Numbered from the stretch's first letter, positions 37,758-46,606 are shown. The stretch: 64,000 bases of DNA from Desulfovibrio sp. Marseille-P6017 (GCA_900604495.1 UWOR01000009.1:1-64000), one strand, 5' to 3'. Notes: generated by a model from the letters alone, not told the origin. Translations and numbers: made by a program.

Positions 37758-38771
37758 ATGAAAAGTAATATAACAATAAAAGATGTAGCAAAAAAAGCGG
37801 GCGTATCAATATCCACTGTATCAAGAGTTATAAATGATTCAAAGCCGGTAACAGATGAGGTAAAACAAAAAGTTCTAGATGTAATAAAAGAAACTGGATA
37901 TATTCCAAATCCATTAGCTAGAAGTTTAGTAACTAAAAAAAGTCAATTAATAGGAGTAATAATCCCAGAGGTGTCAGATTCCTTTGCAAATGAAATACTA
38001 AATGGAGTAGAAGAAATTGCAAAAATGTATGATTATGAGATACTTTTAGCTAATACATATTCAGATAAAGAGCAGGAGCTAAAGAGTATAAATCTATTAA
38101 GAGCCAAGCAAGTTGAAGGTATTGTAATGATATCATGGAAAGTAGAAGAAGAGCATGTTGATTATATGCAAAGATGTGGAATACCAGCATGCTACATAAG
38201 TAAGACTGCAAGAGATTATGATATATATACTGTAAGTACAAGTAATATAGATGCTACGTATGATATGACAAAATACCTTTTAGATAAAGGTCATGAAAAA
38301 ATAGCATTTATTATGACTAGTCAAGATGATACTATACTAGAAAGAGAAAGACTGACTGGGTACGAAAAAGCACTAAGTGAAAGAAATATTAATTTAAATG
38401 AAAAATTAATAAAACATGGAACTACTACTTATGAAGGTGGTTATAAAAGTATGAAAGAAATGCTAGAAGAGGGAATTATACCTCATGCGGCATTTGTAAC
38501 AGGGGATGAGGCTGCTATAGGAGCTATAAATGCTATTTGTGATGCTGGATATAGAGTTCCAGAAGATATATCTGTAGCTGGATTTAATGATGTAAAGATA
38601 GCTAAGATGTATAGACCTAAATTAACAACAGTACATCAGCCATTATATGATATGGGGGCAGTTGCTATAAGAATGGTTATAAAGATGATAAATAAAGAAG
38701 AATTAAATGAAAAGAAAATAGAATTACCATATAGAATAGAAGAAAGAGAAAGTGTTATCGAAAGAAGATAA
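37758..38771 (+). CDS. LacI-family transcriptional regulator
   Basis: 337 aa: N-terminal LacI helix-turn-helix (TIKDVAKKAGVSISTVSRVINDS, residues 5-27), hinge helix NPLARSLVTKKS, and a periplasmic-binding-type ligand domain. The core resembles CcpA/RegA-type regulators. The ligand is unknown and no sugar operon is adjacent. RBS AGGAGGC. Monocistronic, with a terminator at 38774-38813. Confidence 0.92.
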   Translation: MKSNITIKDVAKKAGVSISTVSRVINDSKPVTDEVKQKVLDVIKETGYIPNPLARSLVTKKSQLIGVIIPEVSDSFANEILNGVEEIAKMYDYEILLANTYSDKEQELKSINLLRAKQVEGIVMISWKVEEEHVDYMQRCGIPACYISKTARDYDIYTVSTSNIDATYDMTKYLLDKGHEKIAFIMTSQDDTILERERLTGYEKALSERNINLNEKLIKHGTTTYEGGYKSMKEMLEEGIIPHAAFVTGDEAAIGAINAICDAGYRVPEDISVAGFNDVKIAKMYRPKLTTVHQPLYDMGAVAIRMVIKMINKEELNEKKIELPYRIEERESVIERR

Positions 38772-38773
38772 TA

Positions 38774-38813
38774 AAAAAGCTAGGTTAAAATAATTTAACC
38801 TAGCCTTTTTTAT
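38774..38813. terminator. Bidirectional terminator
   Basis: Stem AGCTAGGTTAAA with TTTAACCTAGC(C), T6 on the + side and A-rich on the other. Shared by the LacI gene and the convergent Lys-rich gene. Confidence 0.85.
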
Positions 38814-39218
38814 TTAATTAGAAGGTGATTTTTTAGTTTTTTTAACAACTTTTTTTACTTTCTTAGTTTTTTTAGTCTTAGGGGCAACACTTCCATCAGA
38901 TTGCAATTCTTTAGAGTGTGAATTATTGGATTTTTTATGTTTTGTTTTTTTATGATCAAGTTTATCTTGAACTTCTGCTTCAGAAATTTTGTTCATAATA
39001 GTGTCTAATTTTTTTCTTTGGTTTTCATCTAGGAATGTTTTAAATTTAGAAATAACCTCCTCTTTCCCTTCTAATGTTTTTCCTATTTTAACCAATTCAT
39101 CAATAAGTTCATTTTCAGATTTTCCTTTATAGTCATTTGCAATTTTTTCGATTTTATCTTTATCAATATTTTTTTCTTTAGCCATTTGCTCTAGAGTTTT
39201 AGGATCTACTTTTTTCAT
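38814..39218 (-). CDS. Hypothetical protein with Lys-rich, histone H1-like tail
   Basis: 134 aa. The first 90 residues are a charged, probably helical domain (MKKVDPKTLEQMAKEKNIDKDKIEKIANDYKGKSENELIDELVKIGK...). The last 45 are almost all Lys, Ser, Thr, Val and Pro (PKTKKTKKVKKVVKKTKKSPSN), like bacterial histone H1-like tails that bind DNA or polyanions. No known family assigned. RBS AAAGGAGC on the minus strand. Confidence 0.72.
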   Translation of the reverse strand: MKKVDPKTLEQMAKEKNIDKDKIEKIANDYKGKSENELIDELVKIGKTLEGKEEVISKFKTFLDENQRKKLDTIMNKISEAEVQDKLDHKKTKHKKSNNSHSKELQSDGSVAPKTKKTKKVKKVVKKTKKSPSN

Positions 39219-39367
39219 AAATATGCTCCTTTCTATAATATCTATAGTCTATAATTCATATTATTTATATATAGAAATATTGTTAAAGTGGTGAGTATAA
39301 ATTTAAAATCTATAATAAATAAAATTTATTATAGATAATATATATGCAATTTAAATAAAAAAAAGTA

Positions 39368-39395
39368 ACAATAAGATCAAATAAAACATAGTTTA
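39368..39395 (+). promoter_or_regulatory. sigma-K-like promoter (full match)
   Basis: AC 39368-39369, 17 nt, CATAGTTTA 39387-39395, an exact CATAnnnTA, 38 nt before the TTG start of the next gene. The remainder of 39219-39367 shows no gene. Confidence 0.62.
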
Positions 39396-39433
39396 TATAT
39401 GAGGGAGTAGTATAGTTTAAGGGGTGACTTGTA

Positions 39434-40243
39434 TTGAATAATCTACTATTAATACTTGGAATGCTAGCATTAAGTAATGGTAACATATCATTATTTGATA
39501 ATAAAAATAAATCTAAAAAATCATCAGAAAGTAATTCCACTAGTAGGACGCCTAAAGTTAAAAATAAGAATAATCATAATTCTAATACTAAAATAAAAAG
39601 AAGAAGAAAACAAAATAATAATTCGACAAGTGATAATGACGATATATTTAAGTTTAATATGAATGATATAAGTAAGGGGTTAAAATTAATGGAATTAAGT
39701 GACGAGGATTTAGATAGAGGCATGGAAATCATAACTAGAACAAAAAAATACATGTCACGAGATGAAAAAAAAATTCTTATAAAAATAGAAAGCTTACTAG
39801 ATTTAGTAAAAGGAATTAAAAAATTAAGTGCTATAGATATATCTGATGATTTAGAAGAAAGTAATTTTTTTAGAACAATGGATGAAGAAGATAAAAAAAA
39901 TATGATGATAAGAGAAATTATAGAGGTTTTCCCAGAAAAAAGAAAAGAGTCTGTAGAAAAAGCTATTGATATAAAGAAAAAGATTGACTTATTTGCAGAA
40001 CTATTTTTACCTGATGATTTTGGAGAGGGTGGATTTAGCTTAAGTTCATTGGCTGATATAAATAACTTAGGAAGTATAAGTAATCTGAAATTATTAGGTA
40101 ATTTATTACGTGGTGATGATGATGGATTATCTTATGAAGATGAAGAAGATGATTATGATTTCGAAGAAGATAGTTACGAAGAATTTGATGAATATGAAGA
40201 TGAAGAACAATATGAATATATAGATACTGATGAAGACGATTAA
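39434..40243 (+). CDS. Hypothetical charge-segregated protein
   Basis: 269 aa. A hydrophobic start (NNLLLILGMLALSNG), a strongly basic low-complexity stretch (residues about 22-65, KIKRRRKQNNN), a helical middle (70-200), and an intensely acidic C-terminus (225-269, Asp/Glu/Tyr). TTG start behind AAGGGGTGAC. The sigma-K-like promoter suggests mother-cell expression, so a spore-coat or exosporium component is possible. No family recognised. Confidence 0.68.
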   Translation: MNNLLLILGMLALSNGNISLFDNKNKSKKSSESNSTSRTPKVKNKNNHNSNTKIKRRRKQNNNSTSDNDDIFKFNMNDISKGLKLMELSDEDLDRGMEIITRTKKYMSRDEKKILIKIESLLDLVKGIKKLSAIDISDDLEESNFFRTMDEEDKKNMMIREIIEVFPEKRKESVEKAIDIKKKIDLFAELFLPDDFGEGGFSLSSLADINNLGSISNLKLLGNLLRGDDDGLSYEDEEDDYDFEEDSYEEFDEYEDEEQYEYIDTDEDD

Positions 40244-40381
40244 TTTATAAAAAATTAAATCTAATCGTATGAATTACATAATATGGATAAGAAAGAAAAA
40301 GTAGGAATTAATTCACAATATTATTTAAATTACTATATAAAACCTCTTTTAAAATTTTTATATTTATTATATAATAATAAT

Positions 40382-40563
40382 ATAAATCCTGAAGCATTCG
40401 ATAAGGCTTTCTTAAATTCAACCGACAAAGTTTAAACGGGAGATCGAGTCTAAATCCAGCTAATATGCCCTAACATACATAGGGAAATTAAAAGTATTTA
40501 GCAGGTCACCCACCTGGGAGTATCTCGGGTCTGAATTTATGGGGCCACCGGTGTTTTGGGATT
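40382..40563 (+). ncRNA. Structured noncoding RNA (possible raiA-motif RNA; class not confirmed)
   Basis: A GC-richer island in an AT-rich gap, with TATAAT at 40370-40375 upstream and a terminator downstream. Nested complementarity: AATCC 40385-40389 with GGATT 40559-40563; TAAATTCA 40413-40420 with TGAATTTA 40532-40539; GAGAT near 40439 with ATCTC near 40522; CTAAAT near 40450 with ATTTAG near 40497; local hairpins CCCTA/TAGGG and CAGGT/ACCTG. No open reading frame of note. Size, architecture and placement with sporulation genes recall the raiA motif of Firmicutes; 6S RNA is an alternative. The class name is a guess. Confidence 0.7.
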
Positions 40564-40601
40564 AAAAAAAGTGTTGCTCTATAGCAACACTTTTTTATTT
40601 A
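40564..40601. terminator. Bidirectional terminator
   Basis: AAAAAAAGTGTTGCT with AGCAACACTTTTTT around loop CTAT. Ends the structured RNA and the convergent gene. Confidence 0.9.
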
Positions 40602-41612
40602 AAATCCTAAAATTCCTACATCATCTATACTTGTAAATACTGTATTAACGTTGTAAGGTAAATCATCTTTATAATTTGAAAAAAAGTTAGCTCTCATAAA
40701 ATCATTTTCAACACTATATTCATCAATTTCATGTTCACTCCAGCTTTTTCCTAAATCTTTAGAATAACTTGTATGTAATTTTCCAAAATTGACCCACATT
40801 AAATATAAAGTTGAATCTTTTTTTAAAAAAGAAGGATACATACATGTAGAAGGACCTGTTATATAAGTTGATATATCTGTATCAAATGAAGTATCATTTA
40901 AATAACCGTTTAAATATTTTACAGAGTATCCGTTATCTAAATTCTCACAGAATGTTAAGTGATAAAAATTCATGCTATCTTTCAATACATTTAAGTAAAT
41001 TTTATTTTTTCTAGAGTTAGTTATTTGAACAGGTGAGGACCATGTCAGTGTGCTTTTATTAAATCTAGATAAAAAAACTTCTTCAATTCCATTTACTAAA
41101 TTAAAATAAAATACGCTAGGGGAATCATAGCTCCAAATAACAATAAAATTATCTAAAATAATATGATTTATAAAATCTATCTTATTTTCAGTCCATACAT
41201 CATTATGTTTGAAATGATGAAATAGAGCACAAGTATTGGCAGAATTATGATTATAAACATAGTATAAAATATGTGTATCATTTCTGGTAATATTTATATA
41301 TGGGAAACAAATACCAAACTTTTTAGAATTGTATTTTAAGAGCTCTTTTTGCGTAAAATTAGAAGATCCACTTTGTGAAGTTAAAATTTTTAGAGCTCCA
41401 TCATTATAAATACCATATACATTATCAAATTTATCTAAATTAAAAAAGCAATTTGCAGAATCAATAGAATTATTACGTATCAATTTCTTTGAAAAAAGAA
41501 ACTCGTTATTTTTATCATAGTAATTATAAGATATATCTTTATCAAAGGTAATAAAAAACATATCCTTAGAAGAACGTCTAATTATTGTTGAGCATTTATT
41601 AATAAAACTCAT
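40599..41612 (-). CDS. Hypothetical beta-propeller/sialidase-fold-like protein
   Basis: 337 aa without signal peptide or membrane segments. Rich in Phe/Tyr/Asn and short beta-type repeats; SYSKDLGKSWSEHEID resembles an Asp-box (SxDxGxxW) as in sialidase/BNR propellers, and similar W-containing blades recur (STLTWSSPVQITNS). RBS AGGAGGTATAT on the minus strand. It lies next to a coat-like gene. The protein at 43060-43719 looks like a shorter relative. The function is unknown; a spore-surface role is inferred from context. Confidence 0.68.
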   Translation of the reverse strand: MSFINKCSTIIRRSSKDMFFITFDKDISYNYYDKNNEFLFSKKLIRNNSIDSANCFFNLDKFDNVYGIYNDGALKILTSQSGSSNFTQKELLKYNSKKFGICFPYINITRNDTHILYYVYNHNSANTCALFHHFKHNDVWTENKIDFINHIILDNFIVIWSYDSPSVFYFNLVNGIEEVFLSRFNKSTLTWSSPVQITNSRKNKIYLNVLKDSMNFYHLTFCENLDNGYSVKYLNGYLNDTSFDTDISTYITGPSTCMYPSFLKKDSTLYLMWVNFGKLHTSYSKDLGKSWSEHEIDEYSVENDFMRANFFSNYKDDLPYNVNTVFTSIDDVGILGF

Positions 41613-41715
41613 ATATACCTCCTACTTAATTTATAAGAAAATATTCACACTATATATATATTTACAAAAAAAAGTTTTATTCTACTTTATTGTTATCTTT
41701 AGGTTAAGGCAAGTC

Positions 41716-41743
41716 ACAAAAGATAGTTAAACTGCATAATATT
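41716..41743 (+). promoter_or_regulatory. sigma-K-like promoter
   Basis: AC 41716-41717, 17 nt, CATAATATT(A) at 41735-41744; eight of nine -10 positions match. About 57 nt before the coat-like gene. Confidence 0.55.
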
Positions 41744-41800
41744 AATTAGGCTAGTAAAGCCGAGGCATTGAGAAATCATTTAAGGGGAGGACAATGAGAA

Positions 41801-42997
41801 ATGCAAGATCTTAGAAAGAATAAAAGAAAAATGATTAATAAACATATGAATGCAGTCAACAACCCTGAAATAGAAGAAATGAGCGACGATTTAGAGAGGG
41901 TTTATAGACCAAAACACAGCGATAATTGTAATCCATGTCCAAAAGAATGCGAACATGAACATGAACACGAATGTGACTGTGAATGCGAATGTCATCATCA
42001 TCACCATCATCATGAAGATTGTGAACCATGTGAAGTTGAATCTGACAATTGTGTAAATAATCCTTGTTCTGAGGAATGTTGTACTCCAATAGTTCCATCA
42101 ACATTTTCAACTAGTAATAGTATACCAGTTGCTATTGAAACTAACAGAGTATTTGATAGTATAGTTTTCCAAACACTTACAGATGGAATGAGCTTACAAG
42201 GTCCATTGGTGTATGATATTGAAGTTGCTGAAGTTAGAGGTCCAGTTCCAAGAACAGGTCCAGTAAGTGTAACTATTGAAAAAGTATGTATGAACTACTG
42301 CTCAATAGATATAGAATCAGAAGATCCTAGATTAGAAGATTTTAACGTAGTTAAAACATGTTCAGATGATAGAGGGCTTTGTGATACAACTTTTGAATAT
42401 AAGGTATGTGGAGATACAAATACAACTTGCTGTGAAAAGAAAAAAGGTCAATCTGTTGCATATAAACAAAAAGGATTAGTTGCAACTGTAAAAGATTTGG
42501 TATTAGAACTAAGAGGTAAATGTGGATGTACAGAAATAATAGCATTGGCATATCCAGCAGTTAGAACTCCAAGTGGATGCTTACAAAGAGTTTCAGAAGT
42601 TCAATTCCCATATAATACGTTTGCAGCATCATGTTGTTTACCAGCTAGTGGAAGACCAGTTACATTAAGACAAGATTATCAAGTTAGTTTAACAGTTGAT
42701 TGTGTTGGAAAAGCATATTTATGTTTAGTAGAAGTTTCTGATTGTGAATGTTATTATAATTTAGATATACCTAATGGTATAGATGTGGTACTTTGCTTGC
42801 AAGAGGTTGTAAGTATATTAGTAAACGAGAGAATTGTTGTATTAGCATCACCAACTCAAGTTTCTCCGAGAGTTGTAGATAATTACTCTAAATTATGTGA
42901 CTTTACACAATGTGTAGATTCAGTTACATCTACACAATCAGGTGAATCTACAACATCAACAAATGGATGCAACACATGTAAAAAAACTTATAAATAA
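41801..42997 (+). CDS. His/Cys-rich putative spore coat or exosporium protein
   Basis: 398 aa. Residues about 45-90 are a Cys/His/Glu block with seven consecutive His flanked by CECEC and EDCEPCE, followed by more Cys pairs (NPCSEECC). The remainder (about 105-370) is a beta-rich domain with spaced Cys (VCMNYC, CGDTNTTCCEKKKG, CGCTE, CECYY), beginning ETNRVFDSIVFQTLTDG, and a Ser/Thr tail ending CNTCKKTYK. The composition fits disulfide- and metal-cross-linked coat proteins of Clostridia. RBS GGGGAGG. A sigma-K-like promoter supports mother-cell expression. The exact family was not established. Confidence 0.75.
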   Translation: MQDLRKNKRKMINKHMNAVNNPEIEEMSDDLERVYRPKHSDNCNPCPKECEHEHEHECDCECECHHHHHHHEDCEPCEVESDNCVNNPCSEECCTPIVPSTFSTSNSIPVAIETNRVFDSIVFQTLTDGMSLQGPLVYDIEVAEVRGPVPRTGPVSVTIEKVCMNYCSIDIESEDPRLEDFNVVKTCSDDRGLCDTTFEYKVCGDTNTTCCEKKKGQSVAYKQKGLVATVKDLVLELRGKCGCTEIIALAYPAVRTPSGCLQRVSEVQFPYNTFAASCCLPASGRPVTLRQDYQVSLTVDCVGKAYLCLVEVSDCECYYNLDIPNGIDVVLCLQEVVSILVNERIVVLASPTQVSPRVVDNYSKLCDFTQCVDSVTSTQSGESTTSTNGCNTCKKTYK

Positions 42998-43017
42998 ATT
43001 TGATAGTGTATAAATCA

Positions 43018-43050
43018 AATGGTGAACCTAATTTTAGGTTCACCATCTTT
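43018..43050. terminator. Bidirectional terminator
   Basis: Stem GGTGAACCTA 43021-43030 with TAGGTTCACC 43035-43044, loop ATTT. Short T-containing flanks on both sides. Confidence 0.75.
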
Positions 43051-43059
43051 GATATAATA

Positions 43060-43719
43060 TTATTTTTTATATTTTATACTATAACAATACTCAAATATAT
43101 CATCACGAATATTTGATTTACTTTGATTATTAGAAGTATAGTTAATATCTCTAAGTAATGTATTAGGGGTTAGCCATAATCTAGATTGACTATTAAATAT
43201 AATAGTATTATTATTAGACTCACCTCTAGTAGAAGTATTTAAAGCCTTATACTCAAAGACAATATTTGATAAATCATCTATGTTTAATTTATAAATATGT
43301 CCTTTATCTTTTACAATATTGTTGATATCATGCTTTGATATCTTAGTATTTCCTGGGCAAAAATTAAAATGTGATACTTTATAAATATTTTCATCAAGAG
43401 AGCTTTCTTCAACAACAAATAAGTTTAAGTAATTATTTATTATATAAAGTCTCATATCTTTAATATTTTTTGTATTATTAAATGCTTTACAGATAGCAGT
43501 TTTCTTCCAATATCCTCTATTATTATTAAAAAAGTGAATTAATCTTCCTGTTGTATCTATAGAACAAATATGAATTCTTTTTTGAGAATCAATATTTGCA
43601 CAATAAGTATAAATGTTATTTGATAATTTTTCAGTATGTTCATTTATATTTTTTATATAAAGTTTATCATTACTAGTATAAATATAAAAAGGTTTTATGT
43701 CAGAATTAGTTTTACTCAT
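43060..43719 (-). CDS. Hypothetical beta-rich protein downstream of the flippase
   Basis: 219 aa, no signal peptide. Repeated beta-type blades (KPFYIYTSNDKLYIKNINEH, IDSQKRIHICSIDTTGRLIHFFNNNRGYWKKTAI) suggest half of a propeller, similar in texture to the protein at 40599. Its ATG overlaps the flippase stop by 4 nt (ATGA) and AGGAGGAT precedes it, so the two are translated together. No characterised family. Confidence 0.65.
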   Translation of the reverse strand: MSKTNSDIKPFYIYTSNDKLYIKNINEHTEKLSNNIYTYCANIDSQKRIHICSIDTTGRLIHFFNNNRGYWKKTAICKAFNNTKNIKDMRLYIINNYLNLFVVEESSLDENIYKVSHFNFCPGNTKISKHDINNIVKDKGHIYKLNIDDLSNIVFEYKALNTSTRGESNNNTIIFNSQSRLWLTPNTLLRDINYTSNNQSKSNIRDDIFEYCYSIKYKK

Positions 43720-45053
43720 CTTATCCTCCTAATTTTAAGGTTTTTTATAGCATTAATTAAAACTACACTATGTAATATACAGGTAAATATAGAAACAGCA
43801 GTCATTATATATATGTAAGCGTATATATTTAAATTAGGTATTGGAAGCAAGAAGTAGAGAGCTATTAATTGAATAACCATTCCTAAAATCGTATTTACGC
43901 TAGATTCAAATTCTTTTCTTATAGAATGTAAAATACCTGAAAGAGTTTGGTTTAATGATAAAAATAAAGGAGCTAAGCACATTGATTTTAAGTAGTCTCC
44001 AGCTATTTTATTTTTAAATACAATTAAGCATATTTCTTCACCAAAGAAATAAAAAAGTAATGAAGATGAAATTCCAACAGCAATTGTAAGTAGTAATGAA
44101 TACTTTATTTTTTTAAAAACATTTTTATATTTGTTTAGTGCTATTTCTTGTGAGATACTGGGGATTAAATTTACAACTAATGCAGAGCCAACAGTAAATG
44201 GAAGATAAACAAATGGTATAACCATACCACTAATGATTCCATACATGCTTAAAGCACTTGAATAAGAAATACCTGCTAATACTAATCTAGATGGAACCAT
44301 CATTGAGCTTATAGATTGCAACAATACATTTGACATACGATTACATGTAATTGGTAAAGAAAACTTTAGAGTTTCTATTGAAGAATTAATGAAATCATTT
44401 ATATTTATTGTATAATTTTTTGATAAATCATTATTTTTATATAAGCATATGGTCATAAATAATACATTAGTACCTTCACCTATAGATATACCTAATAAAG
44501 CAATGTAACAATTAAATGCTTTATCCTTTATATACATACATAATAAACATACGAATAAAATTTTACTTACTTGTTCTAGAATTTGGCCTAATGCAGGTAT
44601 AGTAACTTTTTTTATTCCATAATAGTATCCTCTTATTATATTTGAAATAGTTATTATTACAACTGCAGGGCAGATTGAGAGTACAAATAAATTTAAATCT
44701 TTATCATTAAGCAATTTGAGAGAGATAAATTTACTACTGAAAGATATAAATAATGAAATTGCAAATGAAATTATAAATGCCACGTATAATGTAGATATAA
44801 ATAATGTATTTAATTCATGATTGTTTTTTAGTGCCTTTCTTTTAGCGACTAAACAACTAAGAGATGTAGGTATACCTGTTGTAGTAAGAGCTAAACAAAT
44901 CATTAAAAAATTAAATATCATGTGATATATACCTAAACCGGTTTCGCCCATAGTGTTGGATAAGAATATTTTATATAAAAAACCGAGAATCCTTACAATA
45001 AAATTTGATATGAATAATATAATCGTTGATAACAAGAGGTTAGGTATTCTCAA
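43716..45053 (-). CDS. SpoVB/MurJ-type polysaccharide (lipid-linked) flippase
   Basis: 445-aa MOP-superfamily membrane protein with 12-14 hydrophobic segments. N-terminal ISNFIVRILGFLYKIFLSNTMGETGLGIYHM is typical of the stage V sporulation protein B/RfbX group, which moves lipid-linked precursors across the membrane. TTG start at 45053, preceded by GGGGGTGAT on the minus strand. It is coupled to the 219-aa protein. A role in spore cortex or surface glycan is inferred. Confidence 0.87.
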   Translation of the reverse strand: MRIPNLLLSTIILFISNFIVRILGFLYKIFLSNTMGETGLGIYHMIFNFLMICLALTTTGIPTSLSCLVAKRKALKNNHELNTLFISTLYVAFIISFAISLFISFSSKFISLKLLNDKDLNLFVLSICPAVVIITISNIIRGYYYGIKKVTIPALGQILEQVSKILFVCLLCMYIKDKAFNCYIALLGISIGEGTNVLFMTICLYKNNDLSKNYTININDFINSSIETLKFSLPITCNRMSNVLLQSISSMMVPSRLVLAGISYSSALSMYGIISGMVIPFVYLPFTVGSALVVNLIPSISQEIALNKYKNVFKKIKYSLLLTIAVGISSSLLFYFFGEEICLIVFKNKIAGDYLKSMCLAPLFLSLNQTLSGILHSIRKEFESSVNTILGMVIQLIALYFLLPIPNLNIYAYIYIMTAVSIFTCILHSVVLINAIKNLKIRRIR

Positions 45054-45145
45054 TTAATCACCCCCCTTATGTTTAAATATATTCATAAGATAATTAAAAA
45101 ATAATTAATCTTTGTAAAATTTAATTTTTCCATTTCATCTAAACT

Positions 45146-45178
45146 TTGGTATTATATATACATACTATATAATGTATG
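45146..45178 (+). promoter_or_regulatory. Promoter with overlapping inverted repeat
   Basis: TTGGTA 45146-45151, 16 nt, TATAAT 45168-45173. An inverted repeat CATAC (45161-45165) / GTATG (45174-45178) brackets the -10, a plausible MocR/GntR autoregulatory site. The predicted RNA start (about 45180) falls inside the annotated coding start. Confidence 0.5.
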
Positions 45179-46606
45179 ATAGATGGTGATGATAATGGAA
45201 AATATATTTTAGATATAAATAATACCTCTAGTAAATACTTACAAATTTATAATCATATAAAGAATCTAATAATAGAAAAAAAAATAAAGGATTATGAAAA
45301 GTTACCACCAATAAGAAAATTAGCAAATAGTATAGGCGTGAATAATTCAACTATTGTAAAAGTATATGAATTATTAGAACATGAAGGATACATATATAAA
45401 GTAGTTGGAAGTGGAACTTTCGCATCTAATAGGAAATTTAAGAAAAAAACTACAGAGAAGGATATAATACATTTTGATAGTGGAAATCCATCAACAGATA
45501 TATTTCCAATAGATGACTTTAAAGAAGCTATAAACATGGCATTAATCAATGAAGGTTCATCAATTTTTGAGTATGATGAGGGTTTAGGAAGTGAAGACTT
45601 AAGAGAAAAAATAGCTGAATATTTAAATAAAAGGTCAATACAAACAAATAAAGATAGTATACAGATAATATCTGGAGCACAACAGGGAATTGATATAGTC
45701 TGTAAGGGGCTTATAAACTATTCAGATGTAGTTTTTGTGGAAGAACCAACATATAATGGGGCTATAGAAGTTTTTAAAAGTAGAGGTGCAAAGATAATAT
45801 CTATTCCTATGCTTGATGACGGAATTGATATTGGAATACTTAAGCTAAAGTTAGAAAAGATAAAACCAAAACTAATTTATGCAATGCCTAATTTTCAAAA
45901 TCCAACTGGGGTATCTTACTCTTCTTATAAAAAGAAAAAATTAATAGAATTAGCAGAAGAACATGATTTTTATATATTAGAAGATGATTTTATAAGTGAC
46001 TTTAATTTTGAATCAGAAGATAATAAGACTATTAGAAGTTATGATGATAAAAATAGAGTTATTTATATAAAAAGTTTTTCAAAAATACTTATGCCAGGTC
46101 TTAGAATTGGTATAGTTGAAATACCTAATGAGATTCAAAGAGAAATACTTTGGGCGAAATATTCTTCAGATATATCAACACCAGGACTTATACAAAAATC
46201 AATGTACTATTATATGGAATATTTTGATTGGGATAATTATTTAAAATCAATAGATAAAATATATAGTGAAAAATATAAAGCTGCTAAAAAGTTAATTGAA
46301 GATAATTTAAGTGATAAATTAAAATTAAGAAAATCTAATGGAGGTATAAACTTTTTTATAGAGTTACCGAGGGGATATTTATCCCAAGATTTTTATGAAT
46401 TTATGCTTGAAAAAGGTGTATCTGTAACTCCGGGGACTTATTTTTTTGACAATATAATAGATGATAGATTTTTTAGGATAAATATAGCAAATGCAAGTAT
46501 AGCAGATTTAGAAAAGGGAATATCTATAATAAGTGAAAATTTAGAAGAATTTTTTGATAGATTTAAAAACAAAATAGAGTTAAGAAGTAATAAAATATTT
46601 TACTAA
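45176..46606 (+). CDS. MocR-type regulator (GntR helix-turn-helix fused to PLP aminotransferase)
   Basis: 476 aa: GntR-type winged helix (residues about 18-85, KLANSIGVNNSTIVKVYELLEHEGYIYK) fused to a fold-type I aminotransferase domain (about 110-460) with the PLP Lys in SFSKILMPGLRIG and NFQNPTGVSYS. MocR proteins regulate vitamin B6, GABA or transporter genes. The start is uncertain: ATG 45176 has no RBS and lies only 3 nt after a -10 hexamer, yet no other in-frame ATG/GTG/TTG precedes the conserved region. The DUF896 gene follows 23 nt later. Confidence 0.85.
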   Translation: MIDGDDNGKYILDINNTSSKYLQIYNHIKNLIIEKKIKDYEKLPPIRKLANSIGVNNSTIVKVYELLEHEGYIYKVVGSGTFASNRKFKKKTTEKDIIHFDSGNPSTDIFPIDDFKEAINMALINEGSSIFEYDEGLGSEDLREKIAEYLNKRSIQTNKDSIQIISGAQQGIDIVCKGLINYSDVVFVEEPTYNGAIEVFKSRGAKIISIPMLDDGIDIGILKLKLEKIKPKLIYAMPNFQNPTGVSYSSYKKKKLIELAEEHDFYILEDDFISDFNFESEDNKTIRSYDDKNRVIYIKSFSKILMPGLRIGIVEIPNEIQREILWAKYSSDISTPGLIQKSMYYYMEYFDWDNYLKSIDKIYSEKYKAAKKLIEDNLSDKLKLRKSNGGINFFIELPRGYLSQDFYEFMLEKGVSVTPGTYFFDNIIDDRFFRINIANASIADLEKGISIISENLEEFFDRFKNKIELRSNKIFY

